Shown here one piece after another: positions 1 through 8,609 of a stretch of 34,903 nt of DNA. The translations under genes and the position numbers were made by a program. The stretch covers positions 1 through 34,903 of the forward strand of contig JALSRZ010000165.1 in assembly GCA_026984515.1 (NCBI GenBank). Reading direction: 5' to 3'. Each line of letters opens with the position of its first letter. The first letter of the stretch is position 1. Source of the DNA: Thiohalobacter sp. Lineage in GTDB: Bacteria; Pseudomonadota; Gammaproteobacteria; DSM-19610. The notes beneath the pieces are model-generated. The model searched no databases. It saw only the letters and a program-made list of their open reading frames with translations, and was not told the DNA's origin.

Positions 1-405
1 GCGGGCACGATCGTGGCGATCAACCCTGGTATCGACCCCGGTACCCGCAGTGTACGCCTGCGTGCGAAGCTGGATAACCCTGAACACCGACTGCGTCCCG
101 GTATGTTTGCCGAGGTGCGTACCGGGCTGCCGAAGCGTGACGGTGTGCTGACCCTGCCGCGTACGGCGATTACCTATAACCCGTACGGTGAGTCGGTTTT
201 CATCATCCAGGAACAGGATGGCGCGCAGCAGGTACAGCGGCGCCGGGTGAAAACCGGTGCCGTGCGTAACGGCCGCATCGAAATCGTGGAGGGCCTGCAG
301 GCAGGTGATACGGTAGTGGCCGCCGGCCAGGTAAAACTGCGTAACGGGCAGAAGGTGGTCATCGATAACCGCGTGGAACTCGACGCCGGAACCATCGGCA
401 AATGA
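1..405 (+). CDS. RND efflux periplasmic adaptor (membrane fusion protein), C-terminal part
   Basis: This is the 3' end of a HlyD/AcrA-type periplasmic adaptor; the reading frame is open at the first base of the window, so the N-terminus lies upstream. The visible 134 residues match the end of the family: a beta-barrel portion with RLRAKLDNPEHRLRPGMFAEV, where 'LRPGMFAEV' is a hallmark, then a membrane-proximal domain reading 'LTLPRTAITY', 'VKTGAVRNGRIEIVEGLQAGD' and 'VVAAGQVKLRNGQKVVID'. Such adaptors bridge the inner-membrane RND pump to an outer-membrane TolC-type channel. The stop TGA at 403-405 overlaps the ATG of the pump gene at 402, so the two are translationally coupled. No outer-membrane channel gene is visible; it would have to be upstream or elsewhere. 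The family assignment is firm; the substrate is unknown. Confidence 0.9.
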   Translation, partial: AGTIVAINPGIDPGTRSVRLRAKLDNPEHRLRPGMFAEVRTGLPKRDGVLTLPRTAITYNPYGESVFIIQEQDGAQQVQRRRVKTGAVRNGRIEIVEGLQAGDTVVAAGQVKLRNGQKVVIDNRVELDAGTIGK

Positions 406-3400
406 AGTTTACCGACCTGTTCGTACACCGCCCGGTACTGGCGAGTGTCATCAGCCTGCTGATCCTGCTGGTCGGCCTGCGCGCGCTGGGCTCGCTGGAG
501 GTTCGCCAGTACCCGGAAACACGCAATACCGTGGTGACCGTCACGACGGTCTACCCGGGCGCCAGCAGCGAACTGGTCAAGGGATTCATCACTACACCGC
601 TGCAACAGGCGATTGCCGAAGCAAATGGCATCGACTACCTTTTTTCGCGCTCCGTGCAGGGCCGCTCCACCATCGAAGCGCACATGGAACTCAACTATGA
701 CCCCGATGCCGCGGTCGCCGAGATCCAGGCCAGGGTAGCCAGTCAGCGCAACCTGTTGCCGGAGCAGTCCGACGACCCGGTGATCGATTCGACCACCGGT
801 GACCGCACGGCGCTTATGTACCTCGCGTTCTACAGCGACAGCATGCAGCCTGCACAGATCACGGATTACCTGCTGCGCGTAGTGCAGCCGCAGTTGCAGG
901 CGGTACCCGGTGTTGCGCGCGCCGAACTGATCGGCAACAGGATTTTCGCCATGCGTATCTGGCTGGACCCGCAGCGCATGGCAGCACTGGGAGTGACAGC
1001 CAACGATGTACGGGAGATGCTGCGCGCCAACAACTACCTTGCCGGGGTGGGGCAGACCAAGGGCGCCTATACCGCGATCAACCTGACAGCGACCACCGAC
1101 CTCGCCAGCGAAGAGGATTTTCGCCGGCTGGTGCTGCGCTCGGCCAACGGCACGCTGGTGCGTTTGTCGGACGTGGCCAGCGTCGAGCTGGGTACAGAGG
1201 ATTATGATTCTACCAACTGGTACAAGGGCAAGCCGGCGATTTTTGTCGGTATGGAGCAGGCGCCGGGCGCAAACCCGCTGACGGTGGCGCAGAAGATTCG
1301 CGATCTCATGCCGGAAATCCGCAAACAGCTGCCCGAAGGGTTGCAGGCGCACATTCCCTATGACGCCAGTGTGTTCATCGAGGATTCCATCGACGAAGTG
1401 TTCCTGACCCTGGTCGAGGCGGTGGCGATCGTGTTGCTGGTGGTCTACCTGTCGCTGGGATCCATGCGCGCAGCGGTGGTGCCGGCCGTGGCGGTGCCCC
1501 TGTCGCTGGTAGGCGCCGCGTTCCTGATGCTGTTGATGGGCTTTTCCATCAATTTACTGACCCTGCTGGCCATGGTGCTGGCCATCGGGCTGGTGGTCGA
1601 CGACGCCATCATCGTGGTCGAGAACGTGCACCGGCACGTGGAGCAGGGTCGGTCACGTTTCGACGCGGCGCTGAGCGGTGCCCGCGAACTGGCCCTGCCC
1701 ATTATCGCCATGACGACCACACTGGTGGCGGTGTATGCACCTATTGGTTTCATGGGCGGGCTGGTGGGTACGCTGTTTACGGAATTTGCCTTTGCGCTGG
1801 CCGGTGCTGTGGTGGTGTCCGGGATCGTGGCGCTCACCCTGTCGCCCATGCTGTCCTCCCGTGTGCTCAAGCCGTATGGACAACAGGGCCGTTTTGAAGC
1901 ATGGGTCGAGCACTGGTTTACCCGCCTGGCGGGCCGTTACCGCGCACTGTTGCACGGCATGCTGGACAGCCTGCCGGTTACCCTGGCGTTTGCAGCGGTG
2001 ATCCTGGTATCGATCGTTTTCATGTTCGTGACCAGCAAGAGTGAACTGGCACCGGTAGAGGACCAGAGTATCCTGTTTTTTCAGGCCACCGGTCCGCAGA
2101 CCGCGACCATCGAGTACAACGAGGCCTATACGCGACAGATTGTGGAGGCCTTCGAGAGCATTCCGGAGTATCACGAAAGTTTTTTTCTGCTGGGCCGTGG
2201 TGAACCGACCACTACCTTTGGCGGTTTCAAGATGCAGCCCCCTTCCTCCCGGGCGCGCTCACAGATGCAGGTGCAGCCTGAACTGCAGGGCAAGCTGAAG
2301 AAAATCGCCGGTTTCCGGATCGCGGTGTTCCCGCGCCCCAGCCTGCCAGGCTCGGGCGGCGGCCTGCCGGTACAGTTCGTGATTACCAGTGAAGGCGGTT
2401 ACCGTGAGCTGGACCGGGTCGCGGACCAGTTGATCGGCCGTGGCATGGCCAGCGGCCGCTTCATGTTCCTGATGAAAGAGATACAGTACAGCCGGCCACG
2501 CACCACCCTGGTGATCGACCGCGACCGGGCCGGTGACCTGGGTATCAGTATGCGCGACATCGGCCGCAACCTGGCGACCCTGCTGGGTGGTAACGATGTC
2601 AATCGCTTCAGCCTGGAAGGGCGCAGTTACAAGGTGATCCCGCAGGTGCTGCGGGACTACCGGCTGCAGCCGGAACTGCTGAAGGACTACTATATTCGCC
2701 CTGGTTCGGGAGAGCTGGTCAACCTGTCGGCAGGGCTGTCCGCGACCGACCTGGTGCGTGACAACGGCGCCGCGGAACTGGTGCCGCTGGATTCCCTTGT
2801 GCAGCTGCAGGACAGCGTCGAGCCCAGCCAGCGCACCCAGTTTCAGCAGCTCAACTCGCTCACCGTCATGGGCGTCATGGCGCCGCGCGTGCCGCTGGGG
2901 GATGCGCTGGGGTTCCTGGCGTCCACCGCACGGGAAATTTTCCCACGCGGTTTCGGCTGGGACTTCGCGGGTGGCTCGCGCCAGTATGCGCAGCAGGGCA
3001 GCGCCTTGCTGATTACCTTTTCCCTGTCCATCCTGGTCATCTACCTGGTACTGGCCGCCCAGTTTGAAAGCTGGCGTGACCCGCTCATCATCCTGGTGTC
3101 GGTGCCCATGTCCATTGCCGGCGCGCTGGCCTTTATCACCACGGGTTTTGCTACCATCAATATCTACACCCAGGTTGGCCTGATCACGCTCATCGGGCTG
3201 ATTGCCAAGAACGGCATCCTGATCGTGGAGTTTGCCAACCAGTTGCAGATCCGGGAAGGGCTGGAGCGGCGTGCCGCCGTGGAAAAAGCCGCTGCGATCC
3301 GTTTGCGGCCGATCCTGATGACCACGGTGTCGATGGTGGTGGCCATGGTGCCGCTGCTGATGGCGAGCGGCCCGGGCGCGGTCAGTCGTTTTCATATCGG

Positions 3401-3527
3401 TTTGACCATTGCCAGCGGGCTGGGCATCGGCACACTGTTTACGCTGTTCGTGGTGCCGGCGGTGTACGTGGTGCTGGCGAGGGAGCACAGTGCGACTGAG
3501 GGTGATCTGTCTGGTGTGGAGGCGTGA
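402..3527 (+). CDS. RND family multidrug efflux permease (AcrB/MexI-like)
   Basis: A full-length 1041-residue resistance-nodulation-division inner-membrane pump, the usual size for HAE1-type drug exporters. It opens with the typical 'MKFTDLFVHRPVLASVIS' first helix, followed by a large periplasmic porter domain. TM4 carries the proton-relay aspartate pair in 'AIGLVVDDAIIVVENVH' (D400, D401, equivalent to AcrB D407/D408), and TM10 carries the relay lysine in 'IGLIAKNGILIVEFANQ' (K936). A second periplasmic half and C-terminal helices complete the pseudo-repeat. The drug/proton antiport mechanism follows from family knowledge. The sequence resembles the MexI/MuxB branch more than AcrB itself, but I cannot fix the substrate. 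It overlaps the adaptor stop by four bases, so the pair forms one operon. No rho-independent terminator is evident just downstream. Confidence 0.95.
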   Translation: MKFTDLFVHRPVLASVISLLILLVGLRALGSLEVRQYPETRNTVVTVTTVYPGASSELVKGFITTPLQQAIAEANGIDYLFSRSVQGRSTIEAHMELNYDPDAAVAEIQARVASQRNLLPEQSDDPVIDSTTGDRTALMYLAFYSDSMQPAQITDYLLRVVQPQLQAVPGVARAELIGNRIFAMRIWLDPQRMAALGVTANDVREMLRANNYLAGVGQTKGAYTAINLTATTDLASEEDFRRLVLRSANGTLVRLSDVASVELGTEDYDSTNWYKGKPAIFVGMEQAPGANPLTVAQKIRDLMPEIRKQLPEGLQAHIPYDASVFIEDSIDEVFLTLVEAVAIVLLVVYLSLGSMRAAVVPAVAVPLSLVGAAFLMLLMGFSINLLTLLAMVLAIGLVVDDAIIVVENVHRHVEQGRSRFDAALSGARELALPIIAMTTTLVAVYAPIGFMGGLVGTLFTEFAFALAGAVVVSGIVALTLSPMLSSRVLKPYGQQGRFEAWVEHWFTRLAGRYRALLHGMLDSLPVTLAFAAVILVSIVFMFVTSKSELAPVEDQSILFFQATGPQTATIEYNEAYTRQIVEAFESIPEYHESFFLLGRGEPTTTFGGFKMQPPSSRARSQMQVQPELQGKLKKIAGFRIAVFPRPSLPGSGGGLPVQFVITSEGGYRELDRVADQLIGRGMASGRFMFLMKEIQYSRPRTTLVIDRDRAGDLGISMRDIGRNLATLLGGNDVNRFSLEGRSYKVIPQVLRDYRLQPELLKDYYIRPGSGELVNLSAGLSATDLVRDNGAAELVPLDSLVQLQDSVEPSQRTQFQQLNSLTVMGVMAPRVPLGDALGFLASTAREIFPRGFGWDFAGGSRQYAQQGSALLITFSLSILVIYLVLAAQFESWRDPLIILVSVPMSIAGALAFITTGFATINIYTQVGLITLIGLIAKNGILIVEFANQLQIREGLERRAAVEKAAAIRLRPILMTTVSMVVAMVPLLMASGPGAVSRFHIGLTIASGLGIGTLFTLFVVPAVYVVLAREHSATEGDLSGVEA

Positions 3528-3817
3528 CAGGGATGCCGGTGAAGGCGTCGTCCTGTTACAATGTAGCTGAACATATTGAGGGAACCCCCGATCGATTCCT
3601 TAATACTGTCATCCCGGCGCAGGCCGGGATCCAGGGAGTTCAGCGACGACACGGATGCTCTGCGTTGCAACCATAGTGAAGCGCTTCCTTTTCGGGCCGC
3701 CTGCGGCGTTGAATGCGCAAGCACTTTTGTCCGGCCTTCGCCGGAGTACGAATTGATCAGGGGTCTTTCAACAAAACAAATGGCTGGTGTCATGGAAAGA
3801 GTAACGGGGGTTCCCGC
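3528..3817. other. Intergenic region before dsbB, with a REP-like palindrome
   Basis: About 290 bases without a convincing gene. It holds a REP-like palindrome at 3608-3635, described separately, and a second short palindrome near 3725-3737 ('CCGGCCTTCGCCGG'). Short open frames cross it but have no ribosome binding site and no recognisable product. A promoter for the dsbB cluster probably lies here; TTGATC at 3754-3759 with an AT-rich segment 17 bases downstream is a weak candidate. Confidence 0.5.
3608..3635. repeat. REP-like extragenic palindrome
   Basis: The core 'ATCCCGGCGCAGGCCGGGAT' is an imperfect palindrome preceded by GTC and followed by CCAGG. This is the form of the dispersed 'GTCATTCCGGC...GCCGGAATCCAG' palindromes common in gammaproteobacterial intergenic regions. 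A sister copy in the opposite orientation lies at 10063-10091. It may form a stem-loop in RNA; function here is unknown. Confidence 0.6.
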
Positions 3818-4333
3818 ATGCTGAACAGACTGGCCCGCATGGGCGGCAGTGCCTGGTACTGGCTGGCTGTGCTGGCAACCGGACTGTCACTGGATGCAGT
3901 GGCGCTCTACTACCAGTATGCACTCGATTACTACCCCTGCGTACTGTGTATCCATGTGCGTATCTGGGTGCTGGGATTTGTTCTGGTTGCTGCGGTGGCC
4001 CTGCTGGTGCGTGGTTCCCGTCTGCTGCTGGTGTTGTCACATGTGTTGACCGTTGCGCTGAGCATCGGCTTGCTGGAACGTGCCTGGATGCTGCTCGGTA
4101 TCGAGCGCGGTACCGTGGAGGGCAGCTGCAGTTTTGATTCCGGCCTGCCGGCCTGGTTTGCGCTGGACCAGTGGTTCCCGCTGCTGTTCAAGGTCTGGGA
4201 AGCCTGCGGGTATACGCCGGAACTGCTGTTCGGGGTCACCATGGCGGAAGCCCTGGTGGCACTGGGTATGGTCGCGCTGCTGATCACCGCAGTGATGACC
4301 GTGGCGTCACTGGCCGGGAAACCCGGCCAATAA
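3818..4333 (+). CDS. dsbB: Disulfide bond formation protein B
   Basis: DsbB is the inner-membrane quinone reductase that reoxidises DsbA. Starting at ATG 3818 (GGGGG at 3806-3810 as ribosome binding site) the protein has 171 residues. Its four functional cysteines fall exactly at the E. coli numbering: C41 and C44 in 'CVLC', C104 in 'GSCSF' and C130 in 'EACGY'. Four hydrophobic segments are visible, at about residues 12-30, 48-64, 69-87 and 140-162. That is the DsbB topology, with both cysteine pairs in periplasmic loops. No dsbA is present in the window, so its partner is elsewhere. The frame stays open upstream to 3713, but that extension lacks a ribosome binding site and crosses a palindromic intergenic region. 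An LCAT-like hydrolase gene follows 15-18 bases downstream and is probably cotranscribed. Confidence 0.92.
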   Translation: MLNRLARMGGSAWYWLAVLATGLSLDAVALYYQYALDYYPCVLCIHVRIWVLGFVLVAAVALLVRGSRLLLVLSHVLTVALSIGLLERAWMLLGIERGTVEGSCSFDSGLPAWFALDQWFPLLFKVWEACGYTPELLFGVTMAEALVALGMVALLITAVMTVASLAGKPGQ

Positions 4334-4351
4334 CACAGGGAGTAGTGTGTG

Positions 4352-5524
4352 ATGAGTGCGGATGCAGTGGTGTTTATACCCGGGATCAAGGGGACGACCC
4401 TGGTCGAGACCAACAAGGCTTCCTTTGACACTATCTGGTCCGGGGTGCAGTACAACTTCGAGACGATCGAAGACCTGGAGCTGACCCGTTTCCAGGCGGG
4501 TGAATATTTCGACCACCGGCTCGACTCGCTGATCCGCGCCGGTGAAATCGAGGACCTGGCCTACGCGGAGTTTCTGCGCGACCTGGATACCGATCGGCCG
4601 GTGTATATCTTCAATTACGACTGGCGGCATTCGGCCCGCGAGAACGGCCGGCGTTTGCGGGATTTCCTGGCCTATATCCGGCGTAAATCCAGGGCGCTGG
4701 GTGCGGAGCTGAAAAGTTTTGATTTTATCACCCATAGCCTGGGCAACGCGGTACTGCGCAGCTACCTGAAACAGTACGGCAGTACCGGTGTGCATCGCAT
4801 CGTGTTCGTGGTGCCCCCTTTCGATGGCTCGCTGGACATCACCAGTGCGGTACTGGTCGGGGAAGGATTTTTTTCCAGTGTGAAGGCAAAATTCCGCAAA
4901 CTGGTACGGACTTTCCCCGGCGCGCTGGAGTTGTTGCCGGTCTACGCGGGTAGCAGCCGCTTCGACAGCGGCAGTGCAAGGCACAGTTTCCTGAATTACC
5001 GGCACTGGCAGTCCAATATCACTGAGCCGGGTGATGCGCTGGCGGAGAAGTTCCGCATGGCGCTGAAGGATGCGCGTAGCACGCTGAACAATGACCTGGC
5101 CGACATCGCAAAGCTGTCCGAATCCCTGCGCAAGCGTATCCTGGTCATTGTGCGTCATGGTTTCGAGACCTGGCAGTCTGTTGAGGTCAGGCGCAACCGC
5201 GGCAGGAAGCCGAAAAACTTCGTCGATTTCGAAAACGGGATGCGCAGTGTCGATGGTGACGGCCGGGTGCCGCACGTCAGTTCCTGCAAGTATTACGCAT
5301 CGGTGCGTACCCTGCTGATCGACGATGCTATCTTCTTCCGGGACTACGACCACGGTTTTATCCTCAAGGATGAACGGGTGCAGAAACTGGTCAACCGTTT
5401 TCTGTTCCGCAAATCGGGGTCTTTCCGGGCAGGAATCCCGGGCGGCAGTATCAAACGGGTCAAAGGGCTGCAGGAGGTGAGCGACAGCAGTAGCGGCCTG
5501 CCTGTATGGAAAGCGCTCGTATGA
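4352..5524 (+). CDS. LCAT-like alpha/beta hydrolase (putative acyltransferase/lipase)
   Basis: A 390-residue protein resembling the lecithin:cholesterol acyltransferase group of alpha/beta hydrolases. Near the N-terminus 'VVFIPGIKGTTL' matches the LCAT 'vPGigGS' oxyanion-loop region. The nucleophile elbow is the variant 'THSLGN' (S129). The rest of the triad appears in family order: aspartate in 'GDGRVP' (compare LCAT 'GDGTVP') and histidine in 'DYDHGF' (H334). No signal peptide or membrane segment is evident, so it is probably cytosolic or peripheral. Substrate unknown; acyl transfer or hydrolysis on lipids or polymers is possible. ATG 4352 is preferred because CAGGGAG lies 8 bases upstream; a GTG immediately precedes it. 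It sits between dsbB and ppnN on one strand. Family assignment is good; function is inference. Confidence 0.75.
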   Translation: MSADAVVFIPGIKGTTLVETNKASFDTIWSGVQYNFETIEDLELTRFQAGEYFDHRLDSLIRAGEIEDLAYAEFLRDLDTDRPVYIFNYDWRHSARENGRRLRDFLAYIRRKSRALGAELKSFDFITHSLGNAVLRSYLKQYGSTGVHRIVFVVPPFDGSLDITSAVLVGEGFFSSVKAKFRKLVRTFPGALELLPVYAGSSRFDSGSARHSFLNYRHWQSNITEPGDALAEKFRMALKDARSTLNNDLADIAKLSESLRKRILVIVRHGFETWQSVEVRRNRGRKPKNFVDFENGMRSVDGDGRVPHVSSCKYYASVRTLLIDDAIFFRDYDHGFILKDERVQKLVNRFLFRKSGSFRAGIPGGSIKRVKGLQEVSDSSSGLPVWKALV

Positions 5525-5588
5525 ATGCAGCTGATCCGCTACAGTCTGCGTGTGGCGGTGTTCGCCATGCGAGGTGTGTGTAATCGAT

Positions 5589-6959
5589 ATGAAATATGAG
5601 GTAGTGGATGCCCTGGTAAACCCCGAAGGAGGGCTGGAGATTCTCTCCCGGGTCGAGGTCAGCCGGCTGCTGGATACCAGTCACGGCGGCCTGTACGAAC
5701 TGCTGCGCAGTTGTTCGCTGGCGGTGCTCAACAGTGGCAGTGCGCTGGATGACGGCAAGGAACTGCTGGAGCGCTACCGGTCTTTCAGCATCCGGGTGAT
5801 CCAGACCGAGCGTGGCATCAAGCTGGAACTGAAGGGTGCTCCCGCCCACGCCTTTGTCGACGGCACCATGATCAAGGGGATCAGTGAGCACCTGTTTGCC
5901 GTGCTGCGCGACATTGTCTATGTCAGCGACGAGATCGATGACAACCCGAAGTTTGACATGAACAGTTCGGACGGGGTCACCAACGCGGTGTTCCACATCC
6001 TGCGCAATGCCCGTATCCTGCGCCCGATGAGTGATCTGAACCTGGTAGTGTGCTGGGGCGGGCACTCGATCGGACGGGAGGAGTACGACTATACCAAGGA
6101 GGTGGGGTATCAACTGGGCCTGCGCGGCCTGGATATCTGCACCGGCTGTGGTCCGGGCGCCATGAAGGGCCCCATGAAAGGCGCCACCATCGGTCACGCC
6201 AAGCAGCGTATCAACGACGGCCAGTACCTGGGGATCACCGAACCCGGCATCATTGCAGCCGAGTCACCCAACCCGATCGTGAATGACCTGGTCATCATGC
6301 CGGATATCGAAAAACGCCTGGAGGCCTTTGTGCGTACCGGGCACGGCATTGTGGTGTTCCCGGGCGGCGCCGGCACGGCAGAGGAAATCCTGTACCTGCT
6401 GGGCATATTGCTGCATCCCGACAATGCGTCCATTCCTTTCCCTCTGATCTTCACCGGTCCGGAAACGGCGGCCGAGTATTTTGAGCAGATCAACCACTTT
6501 ATCGCGGATACGCTGGGGTTTGAGGCGCAACAGCGTTACCGCATCATTATCAACGACCCGCAACGGGTGGCCCGGGAGATGCACGCGGGCATCCAGCAGG
6601 TGCGGGATTTTCGCAAGGAGCACGGCGATGCCTACTATTTCAACTGGATGCTGAAAATAGACGCCGAGTTCCAGCAGCCCTTTATCCCCACCCACGAGAA
6701 CATGCGCAGCCTGGAGCTGGGCAGGGACCAGGAACGCCACACCCTGGCCGCGAACCTGCGCCGTGCCTTCTCCGGTGTGGTGGCCGGGAACGTTAAGGAT
6801 GAAGGTATCCGCGCGATCGAGGAACACGGTCACTTCGAGATCCGGGGGGATGCCGAGATCATGGAGCCGATGGATGCGCTGTTGAATTCGTTTGTTGCCC
6901 AGCATCGCATGAAACTGCCCGGCAAGGAGTACGTACCCTGTTACCGGGTCATCAAATAA
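5589..6959 (+). CDS. ppnN: Pyrimidine/purine nucleotide 5'-monophosphate nucleosidase
   Basis: PpnN (formerly YgdH) cleaves nucleoside monophosphates to base plus ribose 5-phosphate. In E. coli it is stimulated by (p)ppGpp. From ATG 5589 the product is 456 residues, against 454 in E. coli, and aligns over its full length. Shared features include 'CSLAVLNSGS' in the N-terminal domain, 'VVCWGGHSI', 'ICTGCGPGAMKGPMKGA', the LOG-fold nucleotide motif 'PGGAGTAEEILYLLGIL', and the C-terminal 'LRRAFSGVVAGNVK' and 'FVAQHRMKLPG'. The open frame begins earlier at 5550, but 5589 fits the family N-terminus and has GAGGTG 12 bases upstream. It lies 64 bases after the LCAT-like gene and 14 bases before the DUF1415 gene. 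Identification is firm. Confidence 0.95.
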   Translation: MKYEVVDALVNPEGGLEILSRVEVSRLLDTSHGGLYELLRSCSLAVLNSGSALDDGKELLERYRSFSIRVIQTERGIKLELKGAPAHAFVDGTMIKGISEHLFAVLRDIVYVSDEIDDNPKFDMNSSDGVTNAVFHILRNARILRPMSDLNLVVCWGGHSIGREEYDYTKEVGYQLGLRGLDICTGCGPGAMKGPMKGATIGHAKQRINDGQYLGITEPGIIAAESPNPIVNDLVIMPDIEKRLEAFVRTGHGIVVFPGGAGTAEEILYLLGILLHPDNASIPFPLIFTGPETAAEYFEQINHFIADTLGFEAQQRYRIIINDPQRVAREMHAGIQQVRDFRKEHGDAYYFNWMLKIDAEFQQPFIPTHENMRSLELGRDQERHTLAANLRRAFSGVVAGNVKDEGIRAIEEHGHFEIRGDAEIMEPMDALLNSFVAQHRMKLPGKEYVPCYRVIK

Positions 6960-6973
6960 GCGATTCCGCCAGC

Positions 6974-7516
6974 GTGATAGCGGGTTTTCGCTGCTGGATC
7001 GAGCAGGTGGTCATTGGCCTCAATCTGTGTCCCTTTGCCCGCCAGCCGTATGAGGGAGGCAAGGTGCGCCTGGTGGTAAGCGCTGCCGGTGAACCGGGGC
7101 AACTGCTGGTCGACCTGGAGCAGGAACTTGCGCAGCTGCGCGCAGTTGACCACCAGGAGATCGAGACCACCTTGCTGATCCATCCGCATGTGCTCGCGGA
7201 TTTCCTCGACTACAATGACTTCCTTGCCGTGGTCGACGACTTCCTGGAGCAGGGCGGTTACGCGGGTGAATTCCAGGTGGCAAGTTTTCACCCGGACTAC
7301 CGCTTCGCCGGTACCAGCAGTAGCGACGCGGAAAACTACACCAACCGTTCCCCCTGGCCGGCGCTGCACCTGTTGCGCGAAGCCAGTATCGAACAGGCGC
7401 TGGCGGGGTATGGTAACCCGGATGATATACCGGCGCGCAATATTCGCACCATGAACAAACTGGGGGCGCAGGCGATGCAGGCCCGGCTGGCCGATTGCCT
7501 GCGGTACACGGCATGA
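6974..7516 (+). CDS. DUF1415 domain-containing protein
   Basis: A 180-residue protein of the DUF1415 family, widespread in proteobacteria and of unknown function. Diagnostic stretches are 'VVIGLNLCPFA' near the N-terminus, 'FQVASFHPDYRFAGT', and 'ENYTNRSPWPALHLLREASI'. No membrane segment or signal peptide is seen. The conserved Cys in LCPF and the invariant His/Asp/Asn residues could be catalytic, but this is not established. GTG 6974 is chosen as start because it leaves a short N-terminus like that of relatives; no strong ribosome binding site is visible, so translation may be coupled to ppnN, which ends 14 bases earlier. Its stop overlaps the ATG of the GST-like gene by four bases. Confidence 0.85.
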   Translation: MIAGFRCWIEQVVIGLNLCPFARQPYEGGKVRLVVSAAGEPGQLLVDLEQELAQLRAVDHQEIETTLLIHPHVLADFLDYNDFLAVVDDFLEQGGYAGEFQVASFHPDYRFAGTSSSDAENYTNRSPWPALHLLREASIEQALAGYGNPDDIPARNIRTMNKLGAQAMQARLADCLRYTA

Positions 7517-8175
7517 GCACAGCAACACCACGACTTCCGGTACTCTATACCTTCCGCCGCTGTCCCTACGCCATGCGCGCCCGGCTGGCGCTATGGTACA
7601 GCGGCATCACGCTGGAACTCCGCGAAGTGGACCTGAAAAATGTACCCGCCAGCCTTGCACAGGCCAGTGACAAGGCAACGGTGCCGGTGCTGGTGTTGTC
7701 CGATGGGCAGGTGCTGGATGAAAGCCAGGATATCCTGCTGTGGGCGCTGCGCCAGAATGACCCGGACGGCTGGCTGGGCGAGGATGCGTGTTACCTGGGA
7801 CCTGCCGACCAGTTGATCGAGATGAACGACTACTCCTTCAAGGAGGACCTGGACCACTACAAGTATGCGGACCGCCACCCCGAGCACCCGGTAGAGGAAT
7901 ACCGCGCCCGCTGCGAAGAATTTTTACAGGAACTGGAAGACCTGCTGGTGGAGCATCCGTACCTGCTGGGAGAACGCCTTTCGCTGGCGGACATCGCCCT
8001 GTTCCCGTTCATCCGGCAGTTTGCGTACGTGGACCGGGACTGGTTTGACCGGAGTCCTTACCCGCGGCTGCGGCACTGGCTGGACGGCCTGCTTCGATCC
8101 GCCCTGTTCGAAGCGGTAATGGTCAGGTACCCGGTGTGGAAACCGGGGGACGATCCGGTGATCCGGCAGGGATAA
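7513..8175 (+). CDS. Glutathione S-transferase-like protein
   Basis: A 220-residue GST-fold protein. The N-terminal thioredoxin-like domain begins 'LYTFRRCPYAMRARLAL', with a CPYA active-site motif (C17, no second Cys) typical of the omega-like or glutaredoxin-like GSTs. 'ATVPVLVLSDGQVLDES' follows, with the cis-Pro and the glutathione-binding E-S pair. The helical C-terminal domain carries 'LLGERLSLADIALFPFIRQFA', the usual GST N-capping segment. It probably acts on glutathione adducts or mixed disulfides in the cytosol; the substrate is unknown. ATG 7513 overlaps the DUF1415 stop (ATGA). Its last 53 bases overlap the 3' end of the opposing glutaredoxin-like gene. Confidence 0.85.
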   Translation: MSTATPRLPVLYTFRRCPYAMRARLALWYSGITLELREVDLKNVPASLAQASDKATVPVLVLSDGQVLDESQDILLWALRQNDPDGWLGEDACYLGPADQLIEMNDYSFKEDLDHYKYADRHPEHPVEEYRARCEEFLQELEDLLVEHPYLLGERLSLADIALFPFIRQFAYVDRDWFDRSPYPRLRHWLDGLLRSALFEAVMVRYPVWKPGDDPVIRQG

Positions 8176-8554
8176 CCTGTTCCTCCAGGTGCCGGATGAT
8201 GGCGGCGGATTCATACATCCAGGTGGTGTTGCCCTGTGCATCGGTAATTTTCAGGCACGGCACCTTGATTTTCCCGCCACCTTCCAGCAACTGCCGGCGA
8301 CTGACCGTATCCCTGAGTGCATCGCGGGTCTCGATATTGAGCGAGTGACGCTTGATTGCGCGGCGCACGCGGATACAGAACGGGCAGCTGCGGAACTGGT
8401 ACAGGGTCAGCCGGCGGGTTACAGCGTCGATCCGTTGCTGTTCCTGCGCGGGCCGCTGCACACCCTTCGGACTGGTCAGCCAGTCCCACAGCAGTAATAG
8501 CGGGCCGACCACGAGGTGAACCAGTTTGAAAAAGTACTTGAAGAAGAATTTCAT
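8123..8554 (-). CDS. Membrane-anchored glutaredoxin-like protein
   Basis: A 143-residue protein with one hydrophobic N-terminal segment (about residues 9-27, 'FKLVHLVVGPLLLLWDWL') and then a glutaredoxin/GST N-terminal domain. It has the dithiol active site 'SCPFCIRVRR' (C57, C60), the cis-Pro in 'KVPCLKI' and the glutathione-binding 'MYESAAIIRHL'. The basic residues after the segment suggest the redox domain faces the cytosol, which is inference. It likely reduces disulfides or glutathionylated proteins near the inner membrane. ATG 8554 is preferred over an in-frame TTG at 8569. Its 3' end overlaps the GST-like gene by 53 bases on the opposite strand, so the last codons of both use the same DNA. 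Confidence 0.8.
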   Translation of the reverse strand: MKFFFKYFFKLVHLVVGPLLLLWDWLTSPKGVQRPAQEQQRIDAVTRRLTLYQFRSCPFCIRVRRAIKRHSLNIETRDALRDTVSRRQLLEGGGKIKVPCLKITDAQGNTTWMYESAAIIRHLEEQVIPAGSPDRPPVSTPGT

Positions 8555-8609
8555 GCTATTGAGAATCAACGAACGACAAGAGCTCGTAGTCTAGCATTAT
8601 TCAGGCTCC

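Noticed and set aside
174-1352. Long open frame antisense to the RND pump
   Set aside because: It lies wholly inside the pump gene, has Arg/His/Gln-rich composition typical of the antisense frame of GC-rich genes, and encodes no recognisable domain.
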